From Candidatus Brocadiia bacterium (GTDB lineage: Bacteria; Planctomycetota; MHYJ01; WSZJ01): a DNA stretch of 14,724 bases. Made by a program: the position numbers and the translations under genes. The stretch spans positions 1-14,724 of the forward strand of contig JABWAY010000067.1 in NCBI GenBank assembly GCA_013360825.1. Direction: 5' to 3'. The stretch's first letter is position 1; each line of letters starts with the position of its first letter. Under the pieces are notes generated by a model, which did not search any database, was not told the DNA's origin, and worked only from the letters and a program-made list of their open reading frames with translations. Of this stretch, positions 14,573 to 14,724 are shown piece by piece.

Positions 14573-14724
14573 CCGATGGTCGGGTTCTGGAACCGGATTG
14601 CCGCGCGGATCGCGGAAGACCGCCGGCGCGCGTCGTGGCGCCGGATGACATGGGCGCTGAACGCGGCGGCGCTGCTGATCATCGGCGTGTCGCTGTCGTA
14701 CCTGGTGGCCGGGCAGGCGCCGGT
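14117..14724 (+). CDS. Membrane anti-sigma factor with tandem zinc-finger domains (truncated by window end)
   Basis: The visible 202 residues form an anti-sigma protein with two zinc-binding ZAS (zf-HC2) domains. The ligands are C3, H29, C33 and C36 in the first, and C86, H112, C116 and C119 in the second, both H-x3-C-x2-C with a Cys 26 residues before the His. The two copies are in a constant 83-residue register and share SR-x-FEAYE, Q-x-EPAG and PPE/LPE motifs. A basic segment (DRRRASWRRM) then leads into a hydrophobic helix (about 179-198, LNAAALLIIGVSLSYLV), so the N-terminal part stays in the cytoplasm and the C-terminal part, cut off by the window, would be outside. ZAS domains bind ECF sigma factors and hold them inactive; the neighbouring sigma gene, one base upstream, is the obvious partner. 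Two ZAS domains in one protein are unusual. Confidence 0.92.
   Translation, partial: MDCTVMKRTFPALMAGDLPVAETAQAEEHLLHCESCSREFEAYESRFYMQYEPAGKAMAAASKAALPELQVEKFQAALKARLQGDCPRVEGLFTRFLGNELSRAESDGVAAHLQGCEPCSRAFEAYEGRVFGQVEPAGMALEAAAKCAPPEGPMVGFWNRIAARIAEDRRRASWRRMTWALNAAALLIIGVSLSYLVAGQAP

Overview
The window is GC-rich, almost fully coding bacterial chromosome. Ten protein genes are supported, two of them cut by the window edges. I see no rRNA, tRNA, CRISPR array, insertion sequence or phage gene. The combination of an MglA-type GTPase with roadblock partners, DUF4388/PEGA/PQQ proteins, an HD-GYP protein and an ECF sigma factor with a zinc-finger membrane anti-sigma suggests a large-genome Gram-negative of the Planctomycetota or Myxococcota kind. 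That placement is inference; no phylogenetic marker is present.

Left part (1-5431, minus strand): a tightly packed operon read right to left. (1) A 1058-aa single-pass membrane protein starting at GTG 5431, with a cytoplasmic DUF4388/winged-helix/TPR half and a predicted periplasmic PEGA plus eight-repeat PQQ beta-propeller half. (2) A TPR protein ending in a roadblock-like domain. (3) A stand-alone roadblock/LC7 protein. (4) An MglA-family small GTPase, which runs off the window. I read this as an envelope-to-cytoplasm signalling module with a Ras-like GTPase as output. It is the most novel candidate here. A divergent STAS-domain gene (5623) starts from the same intergenic region.

Middle part (5623-8592): the STAS protein, then a PLP-dependent cystathionine gamma-lyase/synthase (+), facing a cystathionine beta-synthase with a C-terminal CBS-domain pair (-). 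Together they would make a reverse transsulfuration route from homocysteine to cysteine.

Right part (8718-14724, plus strand): a GAF-HD-GYP phosphodiesterase followed 8 nt later by a poorly characterised protein (tentatively DUF1444/YtpQ-like). Next comes an 846-aa, extremely charged, exported double-PDZ protein with no protease domain and a late CX3CX2C motif. An ECF-type sigma factor follows 23 nt later, and an anti-sigma factor starts one base after the sigma stop. The anti-sigma carries two copies of the zinc-binding domain in an exact 83-residue register before its membrane helix, and is truncated by the window end. The last three genes look like one envelope-stress or surface-sensing transcription unit.

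No stretch longer than about 170 nt lacks a gene. The larger gaps are 5432-5622, 8593-8717, 10838-10921 and 1058-1127. The first three hold putative promoter or operator elements, listed with low confidence.
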